DNA from: Adiantum capillus-veneris
Taxonomy: Eukaryota > Streptophyta > Polypodiopsida > Polypodiales > Pteridaceae
Direction: 5' to 3'
NCBI GenBank assembly: GCA_014529385.2
Contig: CM043955.1
Coordinates: 150,489,640 to 150,553,639, forward strand
DNA length: 64,000 nucleotides
Below, in pieces: positions 10,181 through 21,932 of the stretch. The position numbers were made by a program, and so were the translations under genes. Each line of letters begins with the position of its first letter. Position 1 is the first letter of the stretch. The notes beneath the pieces were generated by a model. It saw only the letters and a program-made list of their open reading frames with translations. It did no database searches and had not been told where the DNA came from.

Positions 10181-11800
10181 ATGTCACGGGGACGTGGCAG
10201 CTGTTAACTATGTCACGAGGACGTGGCAACTGCTAACTTTAGTTGTTGGTTTCTTTCCAATGGGTTTTGTTTTATTTTTGAGACCCTCTTTTTGAAGTAG
10301 CAAACGGTCGGACATTGTATGGCCAATGTGAACGGTAGTTTCACCCGCAGACGGGATGTGGTCGGCACTGGAATTCGTATAGTAAGAGGACGTCTAGGCT
10401 CAGAGCAAGATCATATAGGTCCCCCTGTCGCACTTAGCAAGTTGGTGGATCTAGGAAGTGAACTCAATAAAGGCATAAAGTCAAGGTGAGACTACCAGTA
10501 GAAAATATCTACAGTTGGGTCACATTGCATTTTTGGATGCGGTCCCAATGAGGATAGATGGTCAGAAGACCATTGGGAGCCAGACGGAATCATTTTTTAA
10601 AATTTAGGGAACTGCTATTTTGGGCCGTGAAATGTGTTCGCGTCATTACCTCCGGTATGACTAGGGGGAACATTTTACAACTCTTCCGCGAAGTCAACTG
10701 AGCAACCAGTCGGGAGATTTTTAGGCGGCAAACCCAAAACAGGAAAATGCTTGTAAATGCGCCAAGTGGCACATTTCTATGCACTTGCCTAATGCAAAGA
10801 AGAGGTAGCGCTGAATTTATAGTTGGGAGGCTCATTTTGATTTGCCTGCCACATGTTAAGAGCTATGGAGTGCTTCCTTTCCCTCTATGTACAGTGTGGT
10901 GCCAGGAGTGATGCCCTGCACGCTACACACTTGTCTCTCTCTCTCCCTTACGTGCAGTCATGTGATGCCCCACAAGAGGGCTTTTCATTTGATGTATGTA
11001 CAGTTGTGTGGGTTCATGCGCGATTGCCGAGGCAAGAGCCTCTTGCACAGGCACTGCGTTAGCTAGTGGCTAATCCCCCGCAGGTATAGGTGAATTCGGA
11101 GAGGTTTCACATGAGAAATCTCGTTCGATTCAAAGGGCAAGTAGCACCTACAGGTGCCGGATCTCGAGGACTTGCTATAGATGCGACCAGCACGCGAACG
11201 GAGGCCAAAACAGGAAATTACAGCCTGCTGTGTATTTTTGCAGGTTTAGGGTTTCGGCCCTAAACGGTCCCTAATTACCCCAGGAGGTTCGGGGATGCGA
11301 AGGGACCGCTGTAGAGGTGATCTGACGCATTTTCGGGGCAGAAAACAGAGAATTCAGCATGCTGCAGATTCTTGCCAGGTTTTGCAAAGTGTCTGTATGC
11401 GTCGGGAAAGTCATCTATTGCGTGGGGATATTGACTGTGAAGCGCCCTAGTACAATTATGGTACCGAAATCGGGCCAGAACAGCTGTTTCTCAGCCTGGA
11501 TTATGCGGGGCAGCTCGTAGGAGATCACAGGTTTTATTCCCTCTGTTAAAGAATAAAGAAATACCAAAAGGGGCGCCAATTTTGGGGCCTACAGGTTGTC
11601 TGCGTCTGCTCGGGGCATTCTAGCTTCCGAGCCGTCTGTGTATTCAAGTGTTAATTCCCGTTGTCGCAGGTTCTTTTTGCAAAGTGCTCTGTGTGTGTGT
11701 CTAAAGTAAAGAATTTCAGGTGAAAGCCAACGTCTACCGCCTCATGGGCCGGTTTTAGAAAGCCCTAATTTTCTTTGACTCATGAGCTACAGAGAACTTC
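10181..11800 (+). repeat. 3' LTR of Gypsy A (right end approximate)
   Basis: It starts TGTCACGGGGACGTGGCAG right after the polypurine tract. The first 28 bp are tandemly duplicated with changes (10180-10207 and 10208-10236; shared TATGTCACG and GGACGTGGCA). At 11553 it holds AATAAAGAAATACC followed by AAAGGGGCGCC, a polyadenylation-signal module that recurs at 27447 and 28918. No protein is encoded. The end is uncertain because the next Gypsy protease fragment begins by about 11880 with no clear primer site between. Small frames at 10590-10835 and 10853-11062 are not supported. Confidence 0.6.
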
Positions 11801-11879
11801 ATCCATCCATAATTCTTGAAGCAGATGGAATTTGATTATGATGCAGAGGGTGGAGAAATTGAAGCTGAGCTAGCCACAT

Positions 11880-12112
11880 GCCACTCAAAAAGTGGTACCA
11901 CTCATTGGTGCTCTTCCAGTGACTATCCAAGATTATCATGGAAAAGCTGATTTGCACATTATGAAGTTGGGCAATTGTGACGTTCTATTAGGCATGCCTT
12001 CGCATGACAAGAATGATGTCTCTCTCCAGGTTCGGAACCGAACCATCACCGTGATGGAGAAGGGCAAGCCAATCGTCCTCAAAGTTCGGTTGTCCGAACA
12101 AAACCCTGAATG
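11880..12112 (+). pseudogene. Gypsy protease fragment
   Basis: A frame of 73 codons (VPLIGALPVTIQDYHGKADL, CDVLLGMPSHDKNDVSLQV) matching the C-terminal half of a Gypsy retropepsin and its linker to RT. A second, separate copy of the same region (CDVLLGVP) appears at 12670-12700, so two related elements or a duplication meet here. The active-site aspartate region is absent. Confidence 0.65.
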
Positions 12113-12580
12113 AAATCTCTAGTTGTTTTATAGTTAGATACTTTTGAACTTTGTTTGAGAAAGTATTGTTTGAAACTTTGTTTGAAATGGATAGTATCTG
12201 TTTTGAACCTGTCTTGGTGCCGATTTGAAATGTTTGACTCTGGTTTTAATACTGGTTTCAATGATTGGTGATTTTACTCTCGGGTGGAGGGTGAGAAATG
12301 ATGTTTGAGAATGCTTGTTCATACTCATGGCAGGCACCCTTGCGGGGGGAGTATTGAATGATTGAAAAGTGATGTTTTTACTCATGGCCCGGACCCTTGT
12401 GGTTATTTACGAGGGGAGAGCTTGGGGCAAAGTGAAAGATCAAGAAGCCTTGATTTTTTTTTTTTGATGGAGGAGCCAAGGCCAACTTCATTTCACCTGA
12501 ATTGGCGGCGCTACTCGAGATTACACACGATCGGATGGGACCACAAGCAGAGGCAGTTCTAGCGGCACCCGGCAGGGACG
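12113..12580. other. Spacer between two Gypsy protease copies
   Basis: A TTTGAAA/TTTGTTTGA-rich stretch with two similar CTCATGG(C)-containing segments (about 12325 and 12382, each followed by ACCCTTG) and a T run at 12455-12466. I see no ORF with a recognisable domain and no clear insertion boundary. Confidence 0.4.
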
Positions 12581-12583
12581 TGG

Positions 12584-14993
12584 CCATTACACCTGTCATT
12601 GGCAAACTTCGGTTGCATTGTCAGGGGTATTTGGGCACGAGGACTTCTACATAATGCCCTTGGAAGGTTGTGATGTCCTCCTGGGAGTCCCTTGATACCA
12701 TAAGAACAACGCCGTGGTCGATTATCGGGCGAAGAAAGCGACGTTGACTACTGAAAAGGGCCAAAACATTGTACTTGATGTGAAACTGAAGGGCGAGTCT
12801 GTCCCTATTGTATCGGCTTCGGCCGTTTCGAAATTAATTAAATCCAGTCTGTTTGTTTTCTCGATCTTTTTGAAAGAGTTGAATGATGAACATAGGACAA
12901 GTATGTCTGAACTTGATAAAGAACCCCAAGATTTTCTCCACACTCATGTCGATTGCTTTTTTGAGGGCCTGCCAGGCGAGTTGCCACTAGCTCGTCCTGA
13001 GGATCATACCACTAATCTAATACCTGGAAGAACACCACTGAATCGGCCACCTTATCGTGTGAGCCGAGCCCAGAATGAAGAGATTATGAACCAAGTGAAA
13101 GACCTCTTGGAAAAGGGTCTTATCCAGTCGAGTACTTCACCTTATTGCTCTCCAGTGTTGTTGGTTTTGAAGAAAGACGGATCTTGGAGAGTGTGCATTG
13201 ATTATAGAGCTCTCAACAAAATCACCATCAAGAACAGATTTCCGATTCCCAAGATCGATGATATTCTTGACCGACTACAGGGATCCTCTTGTTTCAATAG
13301 GATTGATTTGAAGAGCGGATATCATCAGATCCGAATCGTGCCGAGAGATGTCTACAAGACAGCTTTTTGGATGACCTTGGGTTTATTTGAAATTATGGTG
13401 ATGCCTTTTGGCCTCTTACCATGCTCCAGCGACCTTTAACCGAATGATGGACAAGATTTTTAGAGAGTACAGATCTTTTTTTGCCACTTTCTTTGATGAC
13501 ATTATTATCTTCTCCAAGGATGAGGCAGAACATAGAGAACATCTGCTACAAGTCTTTCAGGCATTGCGAGATCACAAGTTGGTGATTAATTGCAAAGAAG
13601 AATGAAATTTTCCTACGAGAGATACACTTTTTGGGACACATCGTCTTAGTAGCAGGAGTGCAGATGGACCTGGCCAAGATTGAGACTATACTTGATTGGC
13701 CTGATTTGAAGAATGTCCATGAAGTTACAAGCTTCTTGGGCTTATGTTCTTACTATCGGCGGTTCATTAGAAAGTTTGCAGAGGTTGCTTCCCCTTTGCA
13801 TATTTTGACACAGAAAGGAGTCCCTTTCTCGTGGGGTTCCACAGAGGTGACTGCCTTTCAGACTTTGAAGGAGAAATTGACTACAGGACCAGTTTTGACT
13901 TTGCCAGATTTGCAGAAGTCATTCGAAGTATATTGTGATGCTTGTGGTCGTAGTCTGGGTACGGTCTTAATGCAAGAAGGCCATGTCATTGCCTATGAGA
14001 GCCGATTGTTTTCAAGGCTGGAGTTGACAGCACAGATATATGAGAAAGAGCTTTTGGCGGTTATCCATGCTCTTACTCGGTGGCGACATTACCTACTCCG
14101 CGCCGATTTTACGGTCTTCACAAATCATCAGAGTTTACGCTACTTCTTGTCACAAAAGCAGCTATTGGAAAAGTAGATGCGATGGGCGAACATCTTGTTA
14201 CAGTTTCACTTTCAGATTGTCACATAAGAACTTGGTGGCAGATGCTTTGTCCCGGAAGCCGTTGGTCCTGGCTATTTCCACGATACATCATAGAAGCTTC
14301 GAGGACATGGTTGATCAGTATGCCACAGTTCCAGATTTTACTGATGTATTCGATCGAATACAGAATGGGGAGGTAGTAGTGGGATATTCCATTCGCGATG
14401 GCTACTTGATGAAGAAAATGATGTTTTGCATTACACAGCCATTGAGAGAAAAGGTTCTAACTGAATGCCACTGTCAACCATTTATGGGTCACCGCGGCAT
14501 TGATACCACCTTGAAAGGTGTGGAGAGAGACTTCTTTTGGCCAAGACTCAAGAAGGACGTGGACGATTTTGTACGCAGATGCTGGGTATGTCAGAAGGTC
14601 AAGTTTGAAAGGCATAAAGCACAGGGATTGTTACAGTCTTTACCCATTTCCACCTGCCCCTGGGAAAGTATTGCAATGGATTTTATTTTTGATCTCCCAA
14701 AAACACAGAATGGGCACGATGGTATCTGGACTGTGATTGACAGATCTAGCAAGCAAGCTCATTTCATTCCAGTGAAGAAAACAGTGAAGCCGGAACACTT
14801 GGCGAGACCGTTCATTGTCCAGATATTCAGATTACATGGCATACCTGAGACAATTGTCTCTGACAGAGATCCCCGATTCACGAGTTTGTTTTGGAAGGCT
14901 ATTTGGGAGAACATTGGCACGCGATTGCAGTCTCGTCATCTTTCCACCCGCAGTCAGATGAGCAATATGAGATTGCAAATTCAGTGGTACTGG
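12584..14993 (+). pseudogene. Gypsy B pol, first part: protease tail, RT, RNase H, integrase
   Basis: Plus-strand Gypsy pol in at least four successive frames. Protease tail and linker (CDVLLGVP, about 12670); RT from about 12960 (NRPPYRVSRAQNEEI, LLEKGLIQSSTSPYCSPVLL, WRVCIDYRALNKIT, IDLKSGYHQIRI), with the catalytic box as FFDDIIIFS near 13490 in a shifted frame; RNase H from about 13640 (HIVLVAGVQMDLAKIE, FLGLCSYYRRFI, YEKELLAVIHAL, ADALSRKP); integrase finger and core (HCQPFMGHRGIDTTLKGV, CWVCQKVKF, AMDFIFDLPKT, SDRDPRFTSLF). The core is cut at 14993 by the nested element just before its last acidic residue motif and resumes at 25612. It is non-functional. Confidence 0.9.
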
Positions 14994-16278
14994 TGTAAGG
15001 TGCAGCGGAAGTGAATGTTGAACTTTGCTCAAGATGAGTGCTCCGAACTATGCTCAAGGTTCCTTTTACTTACGGAAGGGAGAGCCTTTCATTCCTTTAG
15101 TGAGATAGTGCAAAGGACACAAACAAAGTGGTGAACACTGTGAATGAAGGTGCTGAGACTGAGAGATAGAGAGAGAAGAATACGACACCAGAATGTTGTC
15201 AAACCCTCCTCTGAAGGCCCCACTCTCTATGGCAAGAGCGGTCTATTATTGATTGCACAAATCTCTACAATGCTTTGAACTTGCCGACGATGTCGACGAG
15301 GATGAGGACAACGACGAGACGGGTTGAAATCTGAAAACGCTAAGGGCTGAAATCTGCAAATCTTTATCTGTTGAATTCTGACTCTATGTCGATGACGACG
15401 GCAATGACGACGACACACTGAAAACGCATATGCTAAAATCTGCAAACTTCGGTTGATCTAACCGTGCGGCGAGGATCTGTTGCGGGAAGGTGAGACTTGC
15501 GAGGTTTGGGACTTGCGGTGCAGAGTCTGACTGCTGTAAGTGCAAAACGCTGATGCAAGGGGTGGGATCTGCGAGGTTTGGGACTTGCGTTGACTGCTGT
15601 AAATGCAAAACGCTGATACAGGGGGTGTTCTACAGCCGGGAATCTGCAAAAACGCTAAGGGTTTTGCTCTCAAAAACGCTAGGGCTGATTCTGCTGTTCT
15701 GCTAACGCTAGGGTTGATCTGCGATGTGTCGCCAGGCTGCTGCAAATGCAAAACGCTAGGCTGATTTGCAAAGCTGAAACCGTTGGGCTGGTTCTTGATG
15801 AAAACACTAGGGTTGTTGGAGCAGAAAACGCTAGGGAAGTTTGCTCCAAAAATGCTAGGGAAGTCTTGTTGGGGAGTCTTGCTGAGAAGGTGCTTGTTGA
15901 ACATTCGGTTCCTGTTGCCGCTCTTCTGCCAGAAAGTGCAAGCGCTAGGGTTTCTTATATACTTGCTTAGGCAATTTGCCCTACCCAGTTCCCAACAAAA
16001 GTCACTTAAAAATAATACGTGAAAAATGGCTAAAATAGGGAGAATAGGTCTATGCACTGTAAAATTGCTCCTGATGGGTTCTGACTGTAATTTAATTGTC
16101 ATGCTGTGTGCAACCAGAGGATATGCATCTATTCTAAGTGCTTGGACATGCATGGTCTGCGAAGAGACTCACAAAAGTGCCAGAACACTTCTTAAAAGCT
16201 AGGTTGACTGAACTGGATTGAACCCTTGTCATGAAGTAGCTTGTCCACGTACACATAGGGTTAGATTTGCACGTGACA
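14994..16278 (-). repeat. 3' LTR of family C (1285 bp)
   Basis: TG/CA ends. On the minus strand it begins TGTCACGTGC and contains a TATA box (GTATATAAGAAACC, about 15950-15964). About 15500-15960 is an irregular array of short units around AAAACGCTAGGG and GCTGATCTGC. These units keep a 231-codon minus-strand frame open (15458-16153) that is rich in Ala, Phe, Pro and Gln, which I take as an artefact. Relatives lie at 24536-25611, 26283-27440 (plus strand) and 29907-31072. Confidence 0.85.
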
Positions 16279-16297
16279 TCCCCTCCTTTTTAAAGTG

Positions 16298-17961
16298 AGG
16301 TACTGGTACTGAACTGTATGGCGTCAAGGGAGATCGCCAACAGCGTTTGGAATCTTGGAAAGGACTCTTCGTCGGCCCACTCTGATGCGTGGGTCATGCG
16401 ATACTTGAACTTCATAAGGGTTTGCAACGCTTGCTTCTTTGGGCCGCCTCGCCTAAAGCGACACAAAATCATCTGTAGCTCCTTCAATGCTTCAGCTTCG
16501 TCTAGAGTCATGCGTCTACCTTCTTCAAGAATCTCTGAGGATGACAATTCTTGAAACCACTTCCAACACAAAAACATGAACATACCCATTCCATGTAAAG
16601 TGATTGGAAAAAGACTTTTCTTTCGAAAAAACTGTGCATGCAATGCAGATGAACAAAGTGACGGAGTGTCAAACACACGCAACCAATGGATTCGAAACTT
16701 GTCTTTTTGATCTAAATCTATCAACTGTGGCAAATCACAATGAAATGCCGATGCTTGATGCTCAATCCTTCTTATGCTCTTTCGGAAACTATGTCATGCC
16801 AAGGAAGAGACATGGAATGTGAATTCCTTGGGTGCAACCATTTCATCATTTCATGAGAAATCCGCATACATCCGTGCTCATCCATAAATGAATCGTGCTC
16901 ATGGCATGCCTATGAAAAGGGATCACATACTGATGGTGACTAAAATACAGGAAAGCATCACGAATGAAACACTCGAACAATGCGTGTTGACTAATCATTC
17001 GAACACATAATACTTCCTGTGGGGGTTCTTTGGAACTTGATTCGAGAGCCAAGATCGGTTCTTCGTGATCTATCGAATTTTCAATGAGGCTAGCTTCACT
17101 AGTCAAAGTATCCACTAAACCATCATCCTTGTGAGAAATCACATCTTTATCATGCAAATCATCATGCTCGTGAATAATCACATCTTGATGATGCAAATCA
17201 TCATGCTCGTAAATAATCACATCTTGATCATGCCAATCATCATGCTTATTGTTATCATGCAAATCCTGTGTGTCGTGCTTTGGAAAAGAAGAGACAAAGA
17301 ATCTCCTTCGCTCGATTCTTTCAATCTTCACCTGCACATTAGAAATGAGTGATGAAGAATGAACAACTTGCTCCCCACGAATGACAATGGGAGAGTCACT
17401 TTTAGCATTGAAAGTGAACGTATTAGCTGCCTAATCAATGAGAGGGTTATATTCACGAAACTATCGAATGCCTAAAAGCATATCACATCCTGAGAGAGGA
17501 GAGACGACAAATTTTTTGCGGAAGGACACTTGTTGAACAGTGAAGAAAACATCAACGCACTCTTGCGTGATGAGAGAGTCCATACCGGTAGTGAAGCCCG
17601 ACAGATGTCGTGCTAACCCGTAAGCGGGCTCTTTCGACAAGAGAGTCACTAATCACATCATGCATACTGCCTAGGTCAAAAAATATGACAAAATGTTGAC
17701 CTTTTCACATGACCATAACACTTAATGAGAGATTCATCAATGGGAGAATCATGAGAAACTTGGGTCACACTCGTGTTCTCATTTATTGCATTGACAGAGG
17801 AAGTGGGTTTTGTCGGTCTTTAGATTTATTAGATTGAAGCTTAGGACATGTTCTTTTTAGTGACCCTTGATGTGACAATGATAACATTGACCGACCTTAG
17901 AAGAAATGCTTTGTTCTTTCGACGTGATGTATCCTCCTAAAATTCCTTTTTCTGTCGTTCC
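16298..17961 (-). pseudogene. Family C internal region: gag zinc-knuckle and protease remnants
   Basis: The minus strand shows a zinc-knuckle remnant near 17830-17900 (RTCPKLQSNKSKDRQNP after a disrupted CHC part). A retropepsin-like stretch follows: FFDLGSMHDVI near 17660-17690 at the active-site position, then GMDSLITQECVDVFF and FVVSPLSGCDMLLGIR near 17460-17590. Downstream is a 163-codon frame (16846-17337) with repeated HDD and HDQDVI units, then a 147-codon frame (16290-16733) with no domain I recognise. It reads as a broken Gag-protease ORF with no polymerase. Confidence 0.6.
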
Positions 17962-18082
17962 GTTCCTTTAGTGAGAGAGTGCAAAGGACACACACAAAGT
18001 GGTGAATGTTGTGAATGAAGGTGCTGAGACTGAGAGATAGAGAGAGAAGAATACGACACGAGAATGTTGTCAAACCCTCCTC
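17962..18082 (-). repeat. 5' LTR of family C, inner piece
   Basis: Matches 15091-15218 of the left LTR (CCTTTAGTGAGA, GGTGCTGAGACTGAGAGATA, TTGTCAAACCCTCCTC) and is cut at 18082 by the insertion that uses TCCTC as target. The first roughly 97 bp of the LTR are missing on its left. Confidence 0.85.
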
Positions 18083-18493
18083 TGTAAGGATTCTAGGTTC
18101 TAATCCTTAATTAAGTACTTAAACTCATGATTAAGACTTAAGAAACTTGAACTGAACTTAGAAACAAGACTCAGAAGACTCTGTGTTTGATTCCTTCAAA
18201 GTGTGATACAAGGGCTCCTTATATAGGAGACGAAGACACATAAATGAAAAGACACGTCTCTTGGTGAAGAGACATGACTTTAGATGTAAAGACACATCCT
18301 TTCGGCCAAGAGCTGCAACCATTGGTCGAAGGGACATGACTGGTCGTCGAAGGAGTGTGGCTGTTGGTGAAGAGGCACGTCTCTTGGGCGAAGGGTCGTG
18401 ACCATCCAAGCGTAGGGGTTTTGCGTGGCATGGCACTTCGTATATCTGCATCAATGAGTAAGTATGTAATGTAACTAAGTCACAAACGTGACA
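18083..18493 (-). repeat. 3' LTR of outer family T copy
   Basis: 411 bp, TG/CA ends, with a minus-strand TATA box in the palindromic CTCCTTATATAGGAG (about 18211-18225). It contains many AAGAGAC/AAGACAC units. Confidence 0.88.
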
Positions 18494-19028
18494 TTCCCTC
18501 CCTCTTTAAATAAAACCCAGGGTAGTTGAAGAAACTGCGGGAGAAGGAAATGTATTGTTGTTGTGCTTCTGCATCCAAAGCTCTTTCTGTTAAGTCCCAT
18601 GTCATGGCACTGTTATTGACCTTGACTATTTTACCAAACTGAAAACTAATCATATCTGCAACTTGATAAGTGCCTTTGTCAAAGTCATTTGTAACTTCGA
18701 GCTTTGTCCAATAAAAGATTGAATCTTTATCTGCTTCGAGTGAAATTATTGGTAAACTGACTTGAGTTTTCTGTTGAGTGATGACCACTGGTTGGAAATC
18801 TGTAAGGTATTCCTTTGGTTTGTCTGGAACAATAAAATCCTTTTGAAGGGATGTCATAGACTGAGACAGAGTAGTGTTTGGAGGTATATCCATTTGGAAA
18901 GGTTTATCAATCGGGGCAAAGGAAAAGTTGTGTCCAAAGGTGTTTGTAAAAGTTGTGTCCAAAGATTCATTTGCAGCGACTAAAGTCGTGCTGCAAGAGT
19001 TTGTATCTGCTTTATCCTTTGCACCGCT
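18480..19028 (-). pseudogene. Unrecognised family T ORF, C-terminal part (outer copy)
   Basis: The minus-strand frame covers the conserved C-terminal region of the family ORF (QVSLPIISLEADKDS, EVTNDFDKGTYQVADMI, NNSAMTWDLTERALDAEAQ, SRSFFNYPGF). The stop lies inside the LTR: the codons across the purine tract read LKREGMSRL. The N-terminal part continues at 22383-23240 beyond the nested copy. It closely matches 19465-19990 of the inner copy. I recognise no domain; it is predicted soluble and hydrophilic. It could be a gag-like structural protein or a captured host sequence. Confidence 0.6.
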
Positions 19029-19033
19029 GAAGG

Positions 19034-19478
19034 TGTAAGGATTCTAGTTGCTAATCCTTAATTAAGTACTTAAACTCATGATTAAGACTTAAGAAACTGA
19101 AACTGAACTTAGAACAAGACTTAGAAGACTCTGTGTTTGATTGATTGATGACTTGTTGAAAACTGAGTACAATAGGCTCCTTATATAGGAGACGAAGAGA
19201 CACAAATGAAAAGACACGTCTCATGGTGAAGAGACGCGACTTTAGATGTAAAGACACATTCTTTCGGCGAAGAGCTGCAACCATTAGGCGAAGAGTCGCA
19301 CCCGTAGAGGGAAGGGGTGTGACCAGTCGTCGAAGGAGTGTGGCTTTTGGCGAAGAGGCACGTCTCTTGAGCGAAGGGTCGTGACCATCCAAGCGTAGGG
19401 GTTCTCCTTGGCATGGCACTTTGCGTATCTGCAACTAGGAGTAGATGTAATGCTGTTAACATAGTCACAATCGTGACA
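19034..19478 (-). repeat. 3' LTR of inner family T copy
   Basis: 445 bp, TG/CA ends. Minus-strand TATA box in CTCCTTATATAGGAG near 19175-19190. Nearly identical to 21933-22377. Confidence 0.9.
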
Positions 19479-20850
19479 TTCCCTCCCTCTTTAAATAAAA
19501 CCCAGGGTAGTTGAAGAAACTCCGGGAGAAGGAAAAGTATTGTTGTTGTGCTTCTGCATCCAAAGCTCTTTTTGTTAAGTCCCACGTCATGGCACTATTA
19601 TTGACCATGACTATTTTGCCAAATTGAAAACTGATCATATCTGCAACTTGATAAGTGCCTTTGTTAAAGTCATTTGTAACTTCGAGCTTTGTCCAAGAAA
19701 AGATTGAATCTGTATCTGCTTCGAGTGAGCTTATTGGTAAACTGACTTGAGTTTTCTGTTGAATGATGACCATTGGTTGGAAATCTGTAAGGTATTTCAT
19801 TGGTTTGTCCTGAACACTAAGATCCTCCTGAAGGGATGTCGTAGACTGAGACACAGTAATGTTTGGAGGTATATCCATCTGTAAAGGTTTATCACTAGAA
19901 CAATTCGTGTCAAAGGATTCATTTGTAGCGACTAAAGTCGTGCTGCAAGAGTCTGTATCTGCTTTATCCTTTGCATCGCTGAAGGTAAGGACTGCAGTCT
20001 TCCAAGTTTGAAGAATTATCATTCACCATAGCATTTGGTATCTGTTTAGAGACAAAGACTTTATTCTGCAAGGGCAGTGACGAGGCGAATTTTCCTGCCT
20101 GGATCACGGCCAAAGAAGGGGTTATGTGTTCGTTGGTTGTCACATAAGAACTAGAATCTTCTGAATCTTCAGCTTTCTCAGCGGGTATTAAGGCTTCCAA
20201 TTGAAAAGGGGGAGGTTGAGGGAGTTGTCGCCTCTTAGACCTCTAAAGGATCCTCTTGCACAAGGAAAGGATCACTAAATCTTCAACTTTACCACCATCA
20301 GATAAGAAAGACTTAAATGTAGGGCATGGCTCGCGAGGGGGAACTTGTCCAGCGTCGCAGCATTCACGACCGAGTACTCGACTAGGGTCGGATATCTGTG
20401 CCACTAAGTAAGCCCATCTTGATATCGTTGGTGATCCTTTGGAAGCTTCATATTGTTGCTTTTGTTGTTGATGATTCGAATAAGAAGTTGGTTGCTTAGT
20501 GCTGTAACATTTCCAAGAATATTCATGCTGAGACTGTTGCTGCTCGCACGAAGGTACTTTGCGTCTAGTTGTCTCTGAGAAACCATGCTTTGGGTGAGAA
20601 AATTTTGGTTCCGAAGGCTTATGTTTGAGTAGTTCTTTCTGGTTGACCACTGAAGCGTCGGAAGAAGATGTATGTATTGTCTAAGAAGTTGTTGGTTGAC
20701 TCCGAGAAGGGGTTTGCATTTGCATTTGATCCAAGCGAGTGTGAATTGATGCGAGGCTTGATGAAATTGCTACCATCTCCTTTTTGAGAACTGCTATCAG
20801 ATCCTTGGGTACAGGTGTATGCGACGTAGAGGCAAAATCTGGCTCCATCG
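19465..20850 (-). CDS. Unrecognised family T ORF (inner copy), with stops
   Basis: Minus-strand coding region of about 450 codons in consecutive frames (20650-20243, 20200-19964, 20022-19465). Order: a short N-terminal heptad-like helix (DLIAVLKKEMVAISSSLASI, HTRLDQMQMQ), a Ser/Gln/Lys-rich linker (KHKPSEPKFSHPKHGF, NHQQQKQQYEASKG), a middle block (SRWAYLVAQISDPSRVLG, FKSFLSDGGKVEDL), an acidic block (EKAEDSEDSSSYVTTNEHI), and the conserved C-terminal block (SLEADTDSIFSWTKLEVTND, NNSAMTWDLTKRALDAEAQQ, SFFNYPGF). It has a stop near 20240 and frame changes, so it is decayed or needs an intron. The terminal codons run through the purine tract into the LTR (LKREGMSRL). No zinc knuckle, protease or RT motif is present. 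Function unknown; a Gag-like role is one option. Confidence 0.55.
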
Positions 20851-21932
20851 CCGATTATGCAGCATCAGCTACTGGGAAAGAGGAGTGTGGGGAACCACCC
20901 AAAAACATCGAGAACAAGCGCGAGAGAATAATTGTTTCTTGTTGGGCTTTGCTTGTCTGCAAACCAGGCACCAAGGGGGTAGCGAAGTCATTGTAAATCT
21001 TAGGGTGGTTAATCGCCAGTATATATGGAGGGTTTTTTCGAATCTGCTGCCCACCGCATGCCTCTGATTCGTGAAGGCGACGAAGCGTGGACGCTAGGAG
21101 GCTGCTGGCTGGGCCAAAATGGTATGTTGGCTGGGAATTTCTTACGTGGCTTGGAAGGGGTTAAAACAATTGAAGCATTTTGTGTCCACACTACCTCTTA
21201 AAATTGGGCCAAAATTTTGGAATTGACCAGCCTATGTTAATAAACCTTGTGTGAAAAAATATCCAAGCGCTGGCTTATCAAAATAGAAGATAGTAGCGCA
21301 AAATCTCTACACTGGAACAAAAACCACGTGCAAGGCAGCCGCATACGTGACAGGAGAATGCCCACGAGCATGCAAAGAGATACCATGGGTGGCTAAGAAG
21401 TGTGCGCTGGCTGCCAACTTTGGGGCTGGTTATATTTTAATGGGTTTGAGTTAATTGGCCAATAGTTTAGCAAATTGGTCCCGCTCAGAAAAAGAAACTG
21501 GCCAATCTGATGTGAAATGTGCAACAGGCACATTCGATGAAAGAACTCCAGCGTGAGATTCTACAGCCAGCCACTGCCGCGAGAGGGGTGTCCCTTCATC
21601 AAGGGGCACACCGGTGGCATAAAGAAGTGCGGGTTGCGCGAGGGAGACCAGCCAGAAAGGAGCCACTGCGAATGTGCGCATGTGAGGGAGATTTCCACCA
21701 TCAACACCATCTCTACATGGGTAAGAAGGCAATCCCCTATTTGCCACTCGGGTTGTGTGTGTGTATCCGGAAGAGGGTACGGATGCAGGTTTACATACGT
21801 AGGTTACACAGCGGCATCAAAATCCACCTTTCTTTGGCTTCCATACAACTGCGGGAAGGGCGGGAGAGGGGAGCGGCGAGGGTGAGAGGCTCACAACCTT
21901 CGGGTCCCGAGAAAAAATTGCTCTGATACCAC
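20851..21932 (-). other. Leader of inner family T copy
   Basis: Sequence between primer site and ORF, about 1.1 kb, with no domain on either strand. Plus-strand frames at 21519-21926 and 21553-21885 overlap each other and are not conserved in the outer copy, so I do not call them. The end (GGGTCCCGAGAAAAAATTG) is shared with 24095-24112. Confidence 0.6.

Noticed and set aside
15458-16153. 231-codon minus-strand frame
   Set aside because: It lies wholly in an LTR and is produced by a short repeated unit; no domain, and the sister LTRs break it differently.
21519-21926. 135-codon plus-strand frame
   Set aside because: In the leader of the inner family T copy, overlaps another frame of similar length, and is not conserved in the outer copy.
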